Program-made: the position numbers and the translations under genes
Notes under the pieces: generated by a model
Database searches by the model: none
What the model was told of the DNA's origin: nothing
The model's input: the letters and a program-made list of their open reading frames with translations, nothing else
Part shown: positions 37,276-48,299 of the stretch, piece by piece
Layout of the letters: every line of letters begins with the position of its first letter
Position numbering within the stretch: position 1 is the first letter of the stretch
Origin: Pyrenophora tritici-repentis
Taxonomy: Eukaryota; Ascomycota; Dothideomycetes; Pleosporales; Pleosporaceae
Length of the DNA: 64,000 bases
Assembly: GCF_003171515.1 (NCBI RefSeq)
Contig: NC_089390.1
Location: forward strand, 5,890,001-5,954,000
Reading direction: 5' to 3'

Positions 37276-39395
37276 ATGGCACCATCAACGCCACTCAATT
37301 CTAGTGTTAGGAAGAGGCGTGTAGCGAGTCCTGGTTTGGGTATCGCCAATCTTCACCTCCCACGCGAAACAACAATACCGGAATCTTCCCTCATGGGCTT
37401 GCCCGCTGCAACACAACATCGTTTGAAGGCCTATCCAGAAAAAGACGAGCAAACCCGTCAACATAGACAGCGTATCGGTCTTCTCGATCTACCATGCGAG
37501 ATACTGGAGGCGATAGCTCTTGAGCTCTGCGGAACCCAATCTGTCATTGAATTTGGGCTTGTCAACCGTCGAATACATGGAGTCGTCCGCCAGGCCACCG
37601 CGCGAAAGCTTATTGTATCGAGGAAGATAAGAGCGTTTATCGGAATGCTCGGGAATCATCCAGAACTCATCGACAAAGTTTCCCATGTTGATCTAGGCGA
37701 CTTTGGGTGTATTCACCATCAAAAGTGCCTCTGTCTAGGTAAACCTAGTCTCGACAAGCAAGTCCTGGAAGTGATCGGCAGGGCAATAGCCGCAAACACC
37801 AATAATTTGGTGAAGTGGAATCATATTCGAGAAGAAAAGCGAAGTTCTGGGGGTGTATGGCGCGCACCCCAAGCTTTCTTCATTAACGTGCTAGCATCAC
37901 TTTGCCCGAATATCAAGTCCGTCAAGATTGAGCTCCCAGAAGCCAGCGTGTTTACTTCAAGTCAACCGCCACGCCCTATCCATTTGGCTCCCTATAGCCT
38001 ACCTTCTCCCAATCCAGAATTTCTACCCGTCGCTCCGTTTCAAGGTCCGGCACTCAGGATAATGCAACAACGGCTCGAAGTCCTTACGATTGCAGAAAAC
38101 ACTAGATGGAAAGGCCCTGCTACTGTGGAGATCTTAGAGGCACAAGATCTCACGTGGAGGAATATGGGCACCCATACCATTACCCTAGCCGGTTTCTCCA
38201 AACTAAAACGCTTGGATGTACCCATGAGCGCTTTGGGAAGACCGCAATCCATCGTATTCCTCGACCCAACCCGACCGACTGATACGATGCGGGATAAAGC
38301 AGCCGATGCAGCAAGCCCAAGCTCAGTCCGCAAAATCAACATGTCGCAAGTGTCAAGAACAAAGGTCATACCACTTACTATCAGATACTTACATTTACGA
38401 TCCTGTGGCAAGTGGACATTCGCATTCCTTCAGAGTATCAACAGTGTTCCTGTAGAAGATTTCAAGCTTAAGCATATTGAGCTTTTCTTCAATATAGGAC
38501 CTCAACAAATTGTCGCGCAGTGTACGATCGTGGATGAGGGCCGATTTAGCTACAGTCGGGTACTGATGGAACTCGCTCGCAAGGGTATCAAGATCAGCTT
38601 CTACACTGGTCCGGAAGAGGTACCTCTTGATATGCTTCAAGAGCTCTTGACACTATCCGCCATCTCGCCAATGGAGCTCTGGCGGTTTGCCTTGTCGCGT
38701 GTACCTTTCACAGCGTTGAACCGCCAATGTAGTGTGAAACGCCGCTCTTCTACCATCGCTAGCCGTCTCTTCCTACGACATGTGGGTCACCACTTCCAAC
38801 TTTTCAACAGCCCTACTTTCGAAGCAACATCGTGGATACAGGGCGCGTTCTTCCATGGTGTCAAAAACACTAGATGGGACCCTCAATTGCAGGATTGCAA
38901 AGCAAAGGTCCGCTTGGTTGGTTCCCGAGGGAAATTTGTGAAGGCTTGGATCACTAGGAGTTTCCCGGCGCTGCGTAGTAAGCCTCATTGGTAGTGAAGT
39001 ATGGTTACATAACTAACTGATTCATAGATTTGGATACCTTCGACTTCTGCTTCCGGGTTTCAAACGATTGCACCCAACTGCCTAAGGAGATCTCATTCTT
39101 AGGTGCGACTTTCACGTTCCCAGAGAACGCTCGCACGCAACAAGTCGAGAGAAGATTGAGCACAAAGACCCAAGAAAGTACAGAAGGATTCAAGAAAGCC
39201 TACCAAGGAACGCAGGCATCTGGAGGGGAAAATTATGTGAAAAGCTTGATGGATCCCATGACGCGGCTGCGAGTAGGACCTGGTCGAAGCAACCTCTCGC
39301 ATGAAACGACCACGACTGACTCCAGTTTCCGGATTGTCGATTGGATTCACATTGAGTGGAAGTCTCTGCTGGAATTCAAGGCTCTGAAGATGTGA
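37276..39395 (+). CDS. F-box protein
   Basis: 689 residues from exons 37276-38977 and 39028-39395; the 50 bp intron has GTAAGC, CTAAC and ATAG. The F-box (LLDLPCEILEAIALELCG, then EFGLVNRRIHGVVRQAT) lies at about residues 69-110 and should bind Skp1 in an SCF ubiquitin ligase. The rest is a long Leu-rich substrate-binding region without recognisable named repeats. Without splicing the protein would stop at 572 residues; the join continues in frame as NLDTFDFCFRVSND. The start is the ATG in CCGCGATGG. This is the only F-box gene in the window that looks intact. Confidence 0.8.
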
Positions 39396-40612
39396 CATGA
39401 CTTGGCGAGGCTGTAGCAAAGCGGGGGAATGGCACTAGAAAGGGGGGAAGGGTATATCTTACAGAATAAGTCTAAGCCGTATCTCCCTGTGGTTTTCAAA
39501 CACCTGATAGAGCTCTATAATTTCACAGTCTTGTTGATTTGTAGAACTGTAATAATACTGCATTTATCAAGCTCATTATGCTGCACAATAAATTGAGTGA
39601 GTGGCGTCTCGCACGTGATAACGTGCTACTTACGCGCCTACAAATGACGTAATGACGTAAATGTTTACCCATCAGCGCCAATCGTACATAAGCAGCCTTG
39701 CCTTTTCACAAACCCGCAATCCTACTGCAGCCCGCATACCATGTTCCGACAGCCTTCAAGTACCGTTGCCGCTGTGGACGCTGGCACCACCCTGAACGAC
39801 CTTCCAGACGAAATTCTTCTCCATATCGGCGCTCAGTTTACCGGCTTGAGTCGGGAGATCGACCTCGTGAACCTTGCGCTTGTATCACCGAGATGGCGCA
39901 TGGTTGCACAAGAATGGCTAGTTAAGGAACCACGCTTCAACATCACATATATCTACGAGTACATGTGTGAGTTGAGTCGTAGACCGAAGTTAATACAGCG
40001 AGTGAAGAGTATGGAGATCTGGAGCACGAGCCAAGGTCGCATAGCGTACGATGATGAGGATTCTCCACCAATGCTACTGGGATACAACCCCGTCAAAGCA
40101 CCCGAGGAGATGACCTCAGCGTTCGAATGCATGACACAATGTAGGGCCATTGTGAAGCGTTTTGCGCGTAACGAGAAGGATCGGGACATGTGGATGCGAG
40201 CATTAGATGAGGATGTCATACCCGCCCTTTTTGGTATCCTTATCTGCACGCTACCCAATCTCAAGGAACTGAGGCTAGGTCAGGGCTGGTTGATGGACTT
40301 CCCCATGTTCAGTAACATGCTCGCTACTCAAGTCCAACCTATCCCCAAGACGTGGATGTATAGCTTTCTCGCTGGTCCGCTTGATCTGCTATATTCACGT
40401 TTGACAGTTCTGGAGGTCCCTGCGGATATGAGAACTCTCGAGTTTCCTGGCACATCGACTGTATTTGATTTGCGACCTTTCCAGCATCTGGCAGAAGTCG
40501 GCATCACCATGGAAGCGCTTTTGCACGATTATGAGATTCTTGGAGAGTCACCAGACCCACGCAAGATTTTCCCCCCCAACGATCAAAGTCCTCAGGATTA
40601 GCGAAGCGACAA

Positions 40613-40735
40613 TCTCACGTATGTGATATGGAAGAAGAGATGAAGGACTGAGTTGATTGTATAGCTATGAACGAGGGAAGCTATATATATGTGAGGAATG
40701 AGAGAGTGTAGGGATAGCCCTGCTAGCGTGCAACA
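40613..40735 (-). repeat. Copia 3' LTR
   Basis: Direct repeat of the sequence at 45990-46112; base-by-base reading shows no difference. It is followed outward by the target duplication GACAA. Confidence 0.93.
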
Positions 40736-40745
40736 CACCCCCCCC
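40736..40745 (-). other. Copia polypurine tract
   Basis: In element orientation eight Gs followed by TG lie immediately before the 3' LTR, the expected place for plus-strand priming. Confidence 0.6.
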
Positions 40746-40874
40746 AGACTGTAGTGAAGCGTAAGGCTGTAGTGTAGAGACTAAGGTAGCTGTCTCCAGT
40801 TTAAAGGTGAAAAGGAGTGAATAAAGTCCATGTATTAGAACCAGCCCGCTGTATTGCTGGGTAGTTCAGGAGTT

Positions 40875-41927
40875 TTAGTTGTTGTGAAGACTGAGGAGAC
40901 GTTTAGTGATATCCTCAAGTCCTAGTTGACGTGTGAAGTTAACGTGCTTTTGCTTTGGTAGTGCCTTTGTAAGACCGTCTGCAGGCATTTGGGCAGTAGA
41001 AATCCATTGTACATTCACCTCTCCTCTCTCAACTGCTTGACGTAGCCAGAGTTGGTGAATATCGACGTGTTTGAGCTTGGTTTGAAGTCTTTCTGTGGCC
41101 TTTGTCACAATTCCCACTGTCTGCTTGTTATCACAATAGATGACTGGGGTGATGTCTGTTTTGAAATTAAGCTGATCAAAGAGATTGTTCCACCAAATGA
41201 ACTCTGACGCAGCACGGCTGAGAGCGTAGAGTTCGGCTTCTGTAGTTGACTTTGTAACAGACCGTTGTTTCGTAGCTTTCCAGTCAATTGGCATTCCAAA
41301 GAGCTTGAATAGATAGCCATCTGAGCTACGTCTAGTAGACAGATCGTCTGCAAATGAAGCGTCTGCAGCTCCAAAGAAGATAGGCTCAGGGTTAAAAGCA
41401 GTCCCGGGGATTGAGTAACCAGTGTTGTCAGGAGTGAGTGCTGAGGCTTTTAAGGCGAAATTGCGTGTCTTGACCAAGAAGCGCCAGGCATGAATTGCAG
41501 CGCGTAGGTGTTGTTCTCCAGGATTGTTGAGATACCGGGAGAGAATTGAGTGGGTGAGTGAGATGTCAGGTCTTGTGAACACTGAGATGTAGGCTAAGGA
41601 GCCAACTAATTGCTGGTATCTTTTCTTTAGTGCTTTGTCTACCACAGTGTTTGGCTCAAGGTTGGTTTCAGCCATTGGAAAATCAGGTAAGGTAGTTGCT
41701 CCTTCCATCAAGTTGTACTTATGTGCTACCTTATCAATAAAGGCGTCTTGAATCAGCCAAGTTGATTGTTGAGAGATATCGCGAACTACGCGTATACCGA
41801 GGAACCAGTTGAGTTGACCCATCGATCTAAGCTCATACTTCTTGAAGAGCTTGTCCTGGAATTCCTTGTGGATGTCCAGCTTCGATGGATGTACTAGGAC
41901 AACCACAGTTGTCAACAAGCAAGTCAA
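40875..41927 (-). pseudogene. Copia RT C-terminal part and RNase H
   Basis: About 340 codons downstream of the 158 bp MITE. It contains the conserved RT thumb start (KKYELRSMGQLNWFLGI), RPDISLTHSILSRY and RNase H motifs (STTEAELYALS, YCDNKQTVGIV, KHVDIHQLWLRQ, DGLTKALP). It ends with TAA at 40875, about 140 bp before the 3' LTR. The first 8 or so codons of the open frame are MITE sequence. Confidence 0.85.
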
Positions 41928-42061
41928 GTCTCAATCAAGTCTCTATCGATAAGGGATCAGACCATCCTATGGGACGTGTCCTCGTGCACGGTTATCCCTA
42001 TGGTCTGTTTGCCACTATCGATAACAATCAAGTCGGCTTGACTTGCTTGTTGACAACTGTG
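41904..42061 (+). mobile_element. hAT-like MITE, family B (158 bp), inside the Copia element
   Basis: Perfect inverted ends of 25 bp (CACAGTTGTCAACAAGCAAG and its complement, plus TCAAG) and the 8 bp duplication AGGACAAC at 41896-41903 and 42062-42069. A second pair of inverted segments (TATCGATA) lies inside, so the strand can fold back. It is non-coding. The outermost bases CACAGT are shared with family A, suggesting the same or a related hAT transposase moved both. Confidence 0.9.
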
Positions 42062-42924
42062 AGGACAACTATATCATCAACATAGAAGAAGACAATAAGA
42101 CTGTTGTTGGCAAAGAGACATGGCGTATTTGGGATTTGTTTGAGGCCAAGATCTTGGAGTGTGTTGGCCAGGTCCTGGTACCATAGTAGAGGTGCTTCCT
42201 TTAGGCCATATAAGGCTCGGCGGAGGAGAAGCAGAGCTCCAAATTGAGTTGTGAAGCCTTCAGGTGTGTTGCAGTACAGTTTCCTAGGTACCCGAGCATT
42301 GAGAAATGCGTTCATGGCATCGTATTGGAACATAAGTAGTCCAAACTTAGTTGACATTGCGATGAGAGCTCGAAAGGTTTTAGCTGCTAGTGTAGCAGCG
42401 TAGGTGTCACCCCATTGTGTTTGGAGATCACCTCTGACCACAAGTCGCGCTTTAGCTTTCAAGAAGTAGCCATCTTCGTCAAACTTGTTAGTGTATACCC
42501 ACATGAGGGGCAGAGTCTCTGCATCAGCAGTGAATGGAGTTACTTTGGTGTTCTCGAAGCAACCTTTCTTCCAACAGTCGTCCATCTCCTTTTTCATGGC
42601 GTTCCAGTACAAATCGGCCTGGGGATGAGAAACGACGTCTTTGAACCGCTTAGGTGGTTCAGGCATCTGATCTCGATGAAGCCTAGTCTTTGGAGTAATG
42701 GCTGTAATCTTCTCATAGAGTGTTGGGTGAAGGGAAGTTGCAAAGGTTCCATAGTAGGTAAAGAAGTTTGATGAAACTCTGTCTTGTCCCTTCTTAGCGC
42801 GGCTGCGTCTGCTTCCAGTAATTACATTGTAATCTCCAATGTCTGGATGCAAAGCTTGTGGTGCATTGTTGTTGTGCCGATCTGGGAGATAGCCAGGTAT
42901 GTCGTATGCATGGCGAGATTCCAT
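42028..42924 (-). pseudogene. Copia reverse transcriptase part
   Basis: About 298 codons between the two MITEs. It shows the Copia RT core: KARLVVRGD, QYDAMNAFLNA (usual form has AFLNG), LYGLKEAP and the catalytic YVDD at 42072-42083. The frame enters the 158 bp MITE two to four codons after YVDD and ends in it, so the thumb and connection are lost from this piece. Confidence 0.85.
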
Positions 42925-42979
42925 TGATGGAGTTGGGCGCTGTAGGACAGCTATTGTTGAGTTGGTTGGTGATGGTGAG

Positions 42980-43141
42980 TAGACTCCGCAACAATCAATT
43001 CAATCCGGTCACTCTCCTAGACCCACTTACCTATCTAGGTAGGGCTTAAACTCCTATAGGTAACTACTAGGCTTAAAGCGGTAATCAATCAATCCAATCT
43101 GAACCTTCTAGGACCCACTTAATTGATTGTTGCGGACTGTG
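42980..43141 (-). mobile_element. hAT-like MITE, family A, copy 2, inside the Copia element
   Basis: Same 162 bp as the element at 30521-30682, in inverted orientation, with the 8 bp duplication ATGGTGAG on both sides (42972-42979 and 43142-43149). It lies between the integrase and reverse transcriptase parts of the Copia polyprotein and places a stop codon there. Confidence 0.92.
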
Positions 43142-45869
43142 ATGGTGAGCGTGAAGGACTCATGGTTCCTTTAGTTAAGTCCATTGGGCTTCTGTCCGAA
43201 TATGCGGCGGAAATCTCTATTTCTTCAAGATGCTGGTCCAGTTGCTCAGTGGTGTAGAGATCTTTAGCAGTAGCAGTGAAATGAGGTTGTTCGAGATCTA
43301 GAGTCTCTACCTCTTGTTCAGTGATCTTGTTTGTAGTGATGTTGTTGAGTTTATCGTCCTTATAAGAGAATTGCCACTTAAAGATAACGTCTCTAGTCCT
43401 AATTACGCGGTCGAGTGTCGGTATCCAGACTCTGTAGATGTTTGATGAGTCGTATCCAACGAGGTATCCGATGTGAGCTCGTGGCTCAGTCTTGTCAGCA
43501 GCTTTGATGTCTCTGCGATAGACATAGGCTCTGCACCCAATAGGTGAGTAGTGAGCTACCGAGGGCTTTGTATTGAAAACAACTTCATGAGATGTCTTCC
43601 ATCCAAGTGAATGGACTGGTGTAGTGTTGAGCAGCTGTACTGCTGCGACAGCGAGCTCATTAGTGAGGTCTTTTGGCAGTCCTGATGAAATGCGCAGAGC
43701 GCGAGTGCGCTGCATAATAGTCCTGCCTGCTGCCTCTTGGAGACCTTTTTGCTCATCAGTGTTCTCAGCCGTTGTTTCAATCTTGATTCCAATGCTCTTG
43801 CACGCTGCAGCAAAGTCGCGACCAAGTCCTTTCTCGTTGTCAGATCTAATGATGATGACAACGTACTTGTAGCCAAGCTGTCGCTGGATCTTCTCAATGA
43901 GATTGAAGACAGCGGGAATAAGAGTGGTTTTAAGTCGATTTGGAAGGCAAGAGATCTCATGCCACTTAGAGAATTGGCAGACAGCGTGTAGAGCGTATTT
44001 GTCGCCGTTGTAGCATTCTTCTCCTTGAGGGACTAGGTATACCAGGTCAATAGCGATGCGTTCGAATGGCCGAGTAGAGACCGTGTCTGGTGTACGCCGT
44101 GAGATCTGTTTGTTCATCTTTGTAAGAATGCAGTCTTCGCATTCCTTCCAGGATTGTGGAGGATCACTGCCTTGGAGTTTGAAGCCTCGAACAGCTGCTT
44201 CAAGATGGCGGATGGTATCTGGCCCTGGGTGGGCCCAGATGTGATGTGCTTCAGTAGCAGTAGCCTTAAGATGAGGCTTTGGATCATGTGATGGCCTAAA
44301 TGCAGCCATGGATTGCAGTGAGTTGGCGTTTGGACGTTTCCCATCATCCGCGTCTATGAGCCAGTGACCTGCGTGGTAGTCTAGGAGAGCAACAACGTTG
44401 TTTGGAGTCGCTTGGTATAGGTGATTCTTTCCAGAATCAAAATGAATCTTCATGTCCTTGCAGCGTGAGAGGCTGAGGATGTTGGCAAAGAAACCCTCCA
44501 CTAGGGCAACGTGGGTAAGCTGGATGTCCTGTATACCATTTGGTGTCCTGACTGGAATGATAACATTTCCCCATTCGCTGATAGAGACTGACTGTGAGCC
44601 AGCGTACAAAGCTTCGTCAGCTGTACTGTACCGAGTGTGGGTCCATCTCCATGATTTGGAGTTGATGACGTGAACATTTGATCCAGGATCCATGATCCAT
44701 CGGTTGATGTAAGGTGGGTTGGATACATGATTGGTAGAGAAGGCCTGAAAAGAACAAGCCATGCTGTGGGGTTGATGATCGCCATAGGCTTGGGCATCAA
44801 AGGCAATAGGCGTTGTGGTTGGTTCGGATGTAGCCTTCGCGTTTTGCCTTTCCGCAGCTCTCTGAAGCTGCTTGGCAATTCTTGGATTCTTCTTAGCCTT
44901 TTTAAACTTGGCTTCAATCTCTGGGTCTAGTGTCCATCCTGCTCGGCGAACTGCAGGATTGATGTAGGGACAGTTTGAATACCAATGTTCTTCTAAACAG
45001 ATGCATTTGCCTGGTGGATGATTATGCTTCGCTTGAGGTTTCTGATTCTGGCTAGGTCCTTCTTCGGTAGTATTGGCCTTGGTAGACCCGCTGCTGTCAG
45101 CGATGCCGAGAGAGGCGCCGAATGTTCCAAAGGTCGATCCTTGGGGTTTTATAATGCGGAGAAATTGACGGAAGCTAGCAACTAGGGTATTGATTGTCGG
45201 TAGATCTAAGTCTTTTACCGCTGGGTTTTCCTGTAGATCCAAAAGCTTGCGGAGCTCAGCTGTAGCCCAGGTCTCATGTAGCTTGTTGGCTGTGACAAGG
45301 AATTCTTCTTGAACTTGTCCTCCTTTCATCTCAGGCATGTCAAGCATAGCCATGAGGTCAGTGACGCGTATCCATTCGTCTAGCCATTTGTCCACGCTTG
45401 TGTTGCGCGGTTTAGGTGATCGTAGAGCGTCGTATTTCACCCTAAGCTCTCTTCTTCGGGTAGGGTCGGATGGGGCTATGTGGGCTCTGAGCTTGGCTAG
45501 TCGTGCGTGTGCAGTTGCGTCATTCTGGATGAGAGGAATCAAAGAAGTGGAGATTGTTGATGTCACGTCAGTGCAGATCTCCTTGAGAGCTTTGTCTTTC
45601 TGGTGCCACTCCTTGTACTTCCATTCCCACTCGCTGAGCTTCATTCGCTGTACTTGAAGAACTTCGGCCGTAAGGTCTCCATCTGGGAGTATAGGGCGTT
45701 CAGGTTTTGGCGTAAGAGTGGGTGGTGTAGAGACTGCTGGATTACAGTACTCCCATACTCCATGTGACACTGCCTTATCCTTGTGTTGAAAGAGCCAAAG
45801 GGACCAGTCCTCTGGTTTTGTCAGGATGACAACGGTCTTAGTAGACCTCTGGGTTTCAACTGATGCCAT
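43119..45869 (-). pseudogene. Copia gag-protease-integrase part of the polyprotein, truncated by MITE
   Basis: 916 codons starting with an ATG 110 bp inside the 5' LTR. Order: gag-like helical region (about 1-270), a Cys/His knuckle of unusual spacing (KCICLEEHWYSNC, about 290), aspartic protease with DPGS in place of the common DSG (about 393), the integrase HHCC zinc region, and the integrase core with Asp in IDLV, Asp in RSDN and Glu in LQEAAGR. The last four codons (SATI-like ending and stop TAA) come from the 162 bp MITE at 42980-43141. Before insertion the frame ran on into the reverse transcriptase. Confidence 0.85.
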
Positions 45870-45978
45870 TCTAGATAGCAGAGTATCGCAAAGTTGGGAT
45901 AGGTTGTCGGGAGATAGATGCCAAAGAGATGGCAGTTGAGTGAACTTCAGTGGTTAAAAGATTGCAGTAGGCAAATCC

Positions 45979-45989
45979 GGGCTCATAAC
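45979..45989 (-). other. Copia primer-binding site, half-tRNA type
   Basis: Directly next to the 5' LTR the plus strand reads GGGCTCATAAC, the sequence of the initiator-tRNA(Met) anticodon arm (anticodon CAT). The element's own strand is its complement. This matches priming by an internal tRNA(iMet) fragment, as known for Drosophila copia, rather than by the tRNA 3' end. Confidence 0.75.
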
Positions 45990-46112
45990 TCTCACGTATG
46001 TGATATGGAAGAAGAGATGAAGGACTGAGTTGATTGTATAGCTATGAACGAGGGAAGCTATATATATGTGAGGAATGAGAGAGTGTAGGGATAGCCCTGC
46101 TAGCGTGCAACA
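45990..46112 (-). repeat. Copia 5' LTR
   Basis: 123 bp, starting TGTTGCACGC and ending ACGTGAGA in element orientation. The boundary is fixed because the adjoining bases differ from those beside the other LTR. A TATATATA box lies in the middle. The ends are TG...GA rather than the usual TG...CA. Confidence 0.93.
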
Positions 46113-47089
46113 GACAACCTTCACCGCCTGTTTTCTCAAAGATCTCTGTGCAGCCAAGATAAGCGGCCACTTTCCTTCTCTTCGCCGCGTGGAAGTCTAC
46201 TACATGGACACGTCAAACGACCAGATTTGGAAGGGGGAAAAGCTATCACTGCTGTTAATCAAGTTCTTACGACGGATATTTCGGGCTGCCGAGCTGGAGC
46301 TATACTTGTACTTTCCCAGGTGGTGGATGCTCGAGACGTGGGAAATTGGTGGTACTCCGTGGAGTTTGCAAGAAGAAGGATTGTTGCCAGTAGCCGAGCT
46401 TCTGGCACTTCGGCAATATCCGGAGGGTTCGCATGTCAGGTTCGAGCCAGGCGACCTGGAAAATTTAGTACGTAATTATCCACCGCTTGAGACAGAGTGG
46501 GACAGGGACGGAGATGCAGTTATGACGTAGACTGGAGAGCTTCATTACCACTGAATGAGAGCACATTGGAGTATCACAGGCAACAGTTCCAGCTTAAGGT
46601 CATTGGAGATCTGCTGTCACATGATCACATAGCATCTTGTGGACAGACCTCAAGTACATAACTACTCCCACCGGGATTGCTTGTCTAGGTAGACTTTACA
46701 ATAGGAACACATTACACCCAAACATGGCATCTGATTTGTTGGAGTAATAGTTGAGAGCTTATTCTCAAGGCGATACATGGCAAGAGAATGTTTCATAAAG
46801 CATTCTTCAAGTGTTGTGCTAGTAAGATGAACTTCCCAATGTATGTGCCCATTCTGTTGATTTTCACAGCCATCAAAGATTAAAATCTGATATGAAACGT
46901 CACTGTTCCTTCCCCGTCTGTTCCGGTCTAGTCCCAATCCGGTATAGTGTGGCTCACTTCGAAAGTCGCGATGCGTACTTTTGCATAGGATTGATCCTCT
47001 AACCGGCAACACTTCATCTATGACTAGAACAGTCTTCACTATTGTGATCGGTGCGCATCCTGTCTCTCGCTCTAGAGCGGGACAAAGAG

Positions 47090-47541
47090 CCTGCCTCCAA
47101 TTTAAAATAGGACAAAAAGCGTGTTTGGAGGTAACTAGATTCAAGAATCTTCTCCACTTGAGCCTGACGTGCAAGGCGCTTGCGCCAATTGCTCAGGATT
47201 TCTTGTACCGTGACGTCTCCCTGATTCTACCACGCGGCGTTGGCTCGTCTGAGAAGCCAACGCCATCGCCTTTGGCGTGTTTCCTTTGCACGATAGTGGA
47301 GCGCCCCGGGCTTGCGAGGCTGGTGGGTAGTCTGTATGTGTGGATCTGGGAAGGTAGGTCGATCAGCTTAACCGGTGACATGGATGTGCATGATCTGACT
47401 GCCTTGGTCAATTCGATCGACATCTCGGTGCTGGCTATGGGTTTGTTCATGAAGCACATAACCGAGGTCACCAAGTCTCAAATATTCACCGATACGCCTG
47501 CTACTATCACCCTGACAAGCGGACGCTCCCGTAGGCGTTGA
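47090..47541 (+). pseudogene. F-box-like gene remnant
   Basis: The open frame carries the second half of an F-box (LEVTRFKNLLHLSLTCKALAPIAQDFLYRDVSLILPR) and a following Leu-rich segment, then stops after about 115 further codons. The first half of the F-box (LPxE) is not visible upstream, and the protein is much shorter than the other F-box proteins here. Probably a degraded or partial gene; an undetected 5' exon is possible. Confidence 0.45.
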
Positions 47542-48299
47542 ATCGTATCGACGTGTACCGCGTCTCGTCACATAAGACGGAACATGACAGGGGTCCGCAG
47601 GAAGGTGTAATGCAAAATAACCCAATATTACGCCCAAAATGTCCCTCCTTTGTATATATCATTCGAAAGCCCTCTTTTATCTTCTTTTATCGGTTTTCTC
47701 TGTCTTATTGTAGTATTTTATGGTGTTGGGTTATTTAAATTTAAAGCATTAAATTTAGTGTTTCTTGCAAAAAACGAGATGGTTGTTAGCTGGATTTATC
47801 TGCATATAATAAAGCTTTTGTGCAACGAAAAGCTGTATTTTATATACAAATTAAGCTTAGAGATTCCGAACAAGGAGCCCTGGTATGTTCCGTCGTATGT
47901 GGAAGGGTGTAGTATGGGCGCCAGCTCAACCCTGGTTGTGACCATGATTACACATGGGGCTACACTCAAGGGGTGGCTGTGCGGGCGGGCGTCAAGATTT
48001 TCGTCACAGGCGGTGATGGAGGTCTCCACGCGATCATTGGATAGGTGTATGGTTAGAGGGATTTGGGCATGACCGTGTGTAGTCATGCTCAAAGCTTTTC
48101 CCAAACTCATCATAGTTTTGTTTGTGACTCTAGCAATAAACTGAAGCATTTTCGTTTCAGAAATTCTTGACTTTCCTCATTATGATCTAGTGATCTCCAA
48201 AGCTGCGAGACCGGTTGCCATAGGTACACGAGATATAACGTGACACGCATGCCGTACTGCATATGCAGCTGCCTAACCATGAAAACCCCAGACTGAGAC
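47542..48299. other. AT-rich intergenic stretch
   Basis: Roughly 47640-47880 is clearly AT-richer than its surroundings, with TTTAAATTTAAAG and TATATACA runs. No gene or complete repeat is recognised. It may be a relic of a mutated repeat. Confidence 0.4.

Larger units (their letters stand above)
40613..46112 (-). mobile_element. Ty1/Copia LTR retrotransposon, young, with two nested MITEs
   Basis: Full-length element of 5500 bp on the minus strand, flanked by the 5 bp target duplication GACAA. LTRs of 123 bp are at 45990-46112 (5') and 40613-40735 (3') and appear identical. The domain order gag, protease, integrase, reverse transcriptase, RNase H is that of Copia/Pseudoviridae-type elements. 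Two insertions break the coding region: a 162 bp MITE at 42980-43141 and a 158 bp MITE at 41904-42061. Without these and one copy of each duplication the element would be 5164 bp and the three coding parts would lie in a single frame. No C-to-T mutation load typical of RIP is evident. Confidence 0.93.
39741..46530 (+). pseudogene. F-box gene disrupted by a frameshift and a Copia insertion
   Basis: The 5' part (39741-40612) codes an F-box (LNDLPDEILLHIGAQF, then DLVNLALVSPRWRMVAQEWL) and Leu-rich sequence. The 3' part (46113-46530) continues with FPSLRRVEVYY and ends in VMT. Two hits separate them: a run of seven Cs at 40571-40577 shifts the frame by one and leads to TAG at 40599-40601, and a 5.5 kb Copia element sits between copies of GACAA (40608-40612 and 46113-46117). 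With one C fewer and the element absent, the two parts would share one frame. A truncated F-box-only product from 39741-40601 could still be made. Confidence 0.8.

Noticed and set aside
30521..43141. The two 162 bp copies as LTRs of one large element
   Set aside because: They are inverted, each has its own 8 bp duplication, and one lies inside a Copia element with its own LTRs.
46662..47174. 170-codon minus-strand frame
   Set aside because: Overlaps the F-box remnant on the other strand and shows no domain.
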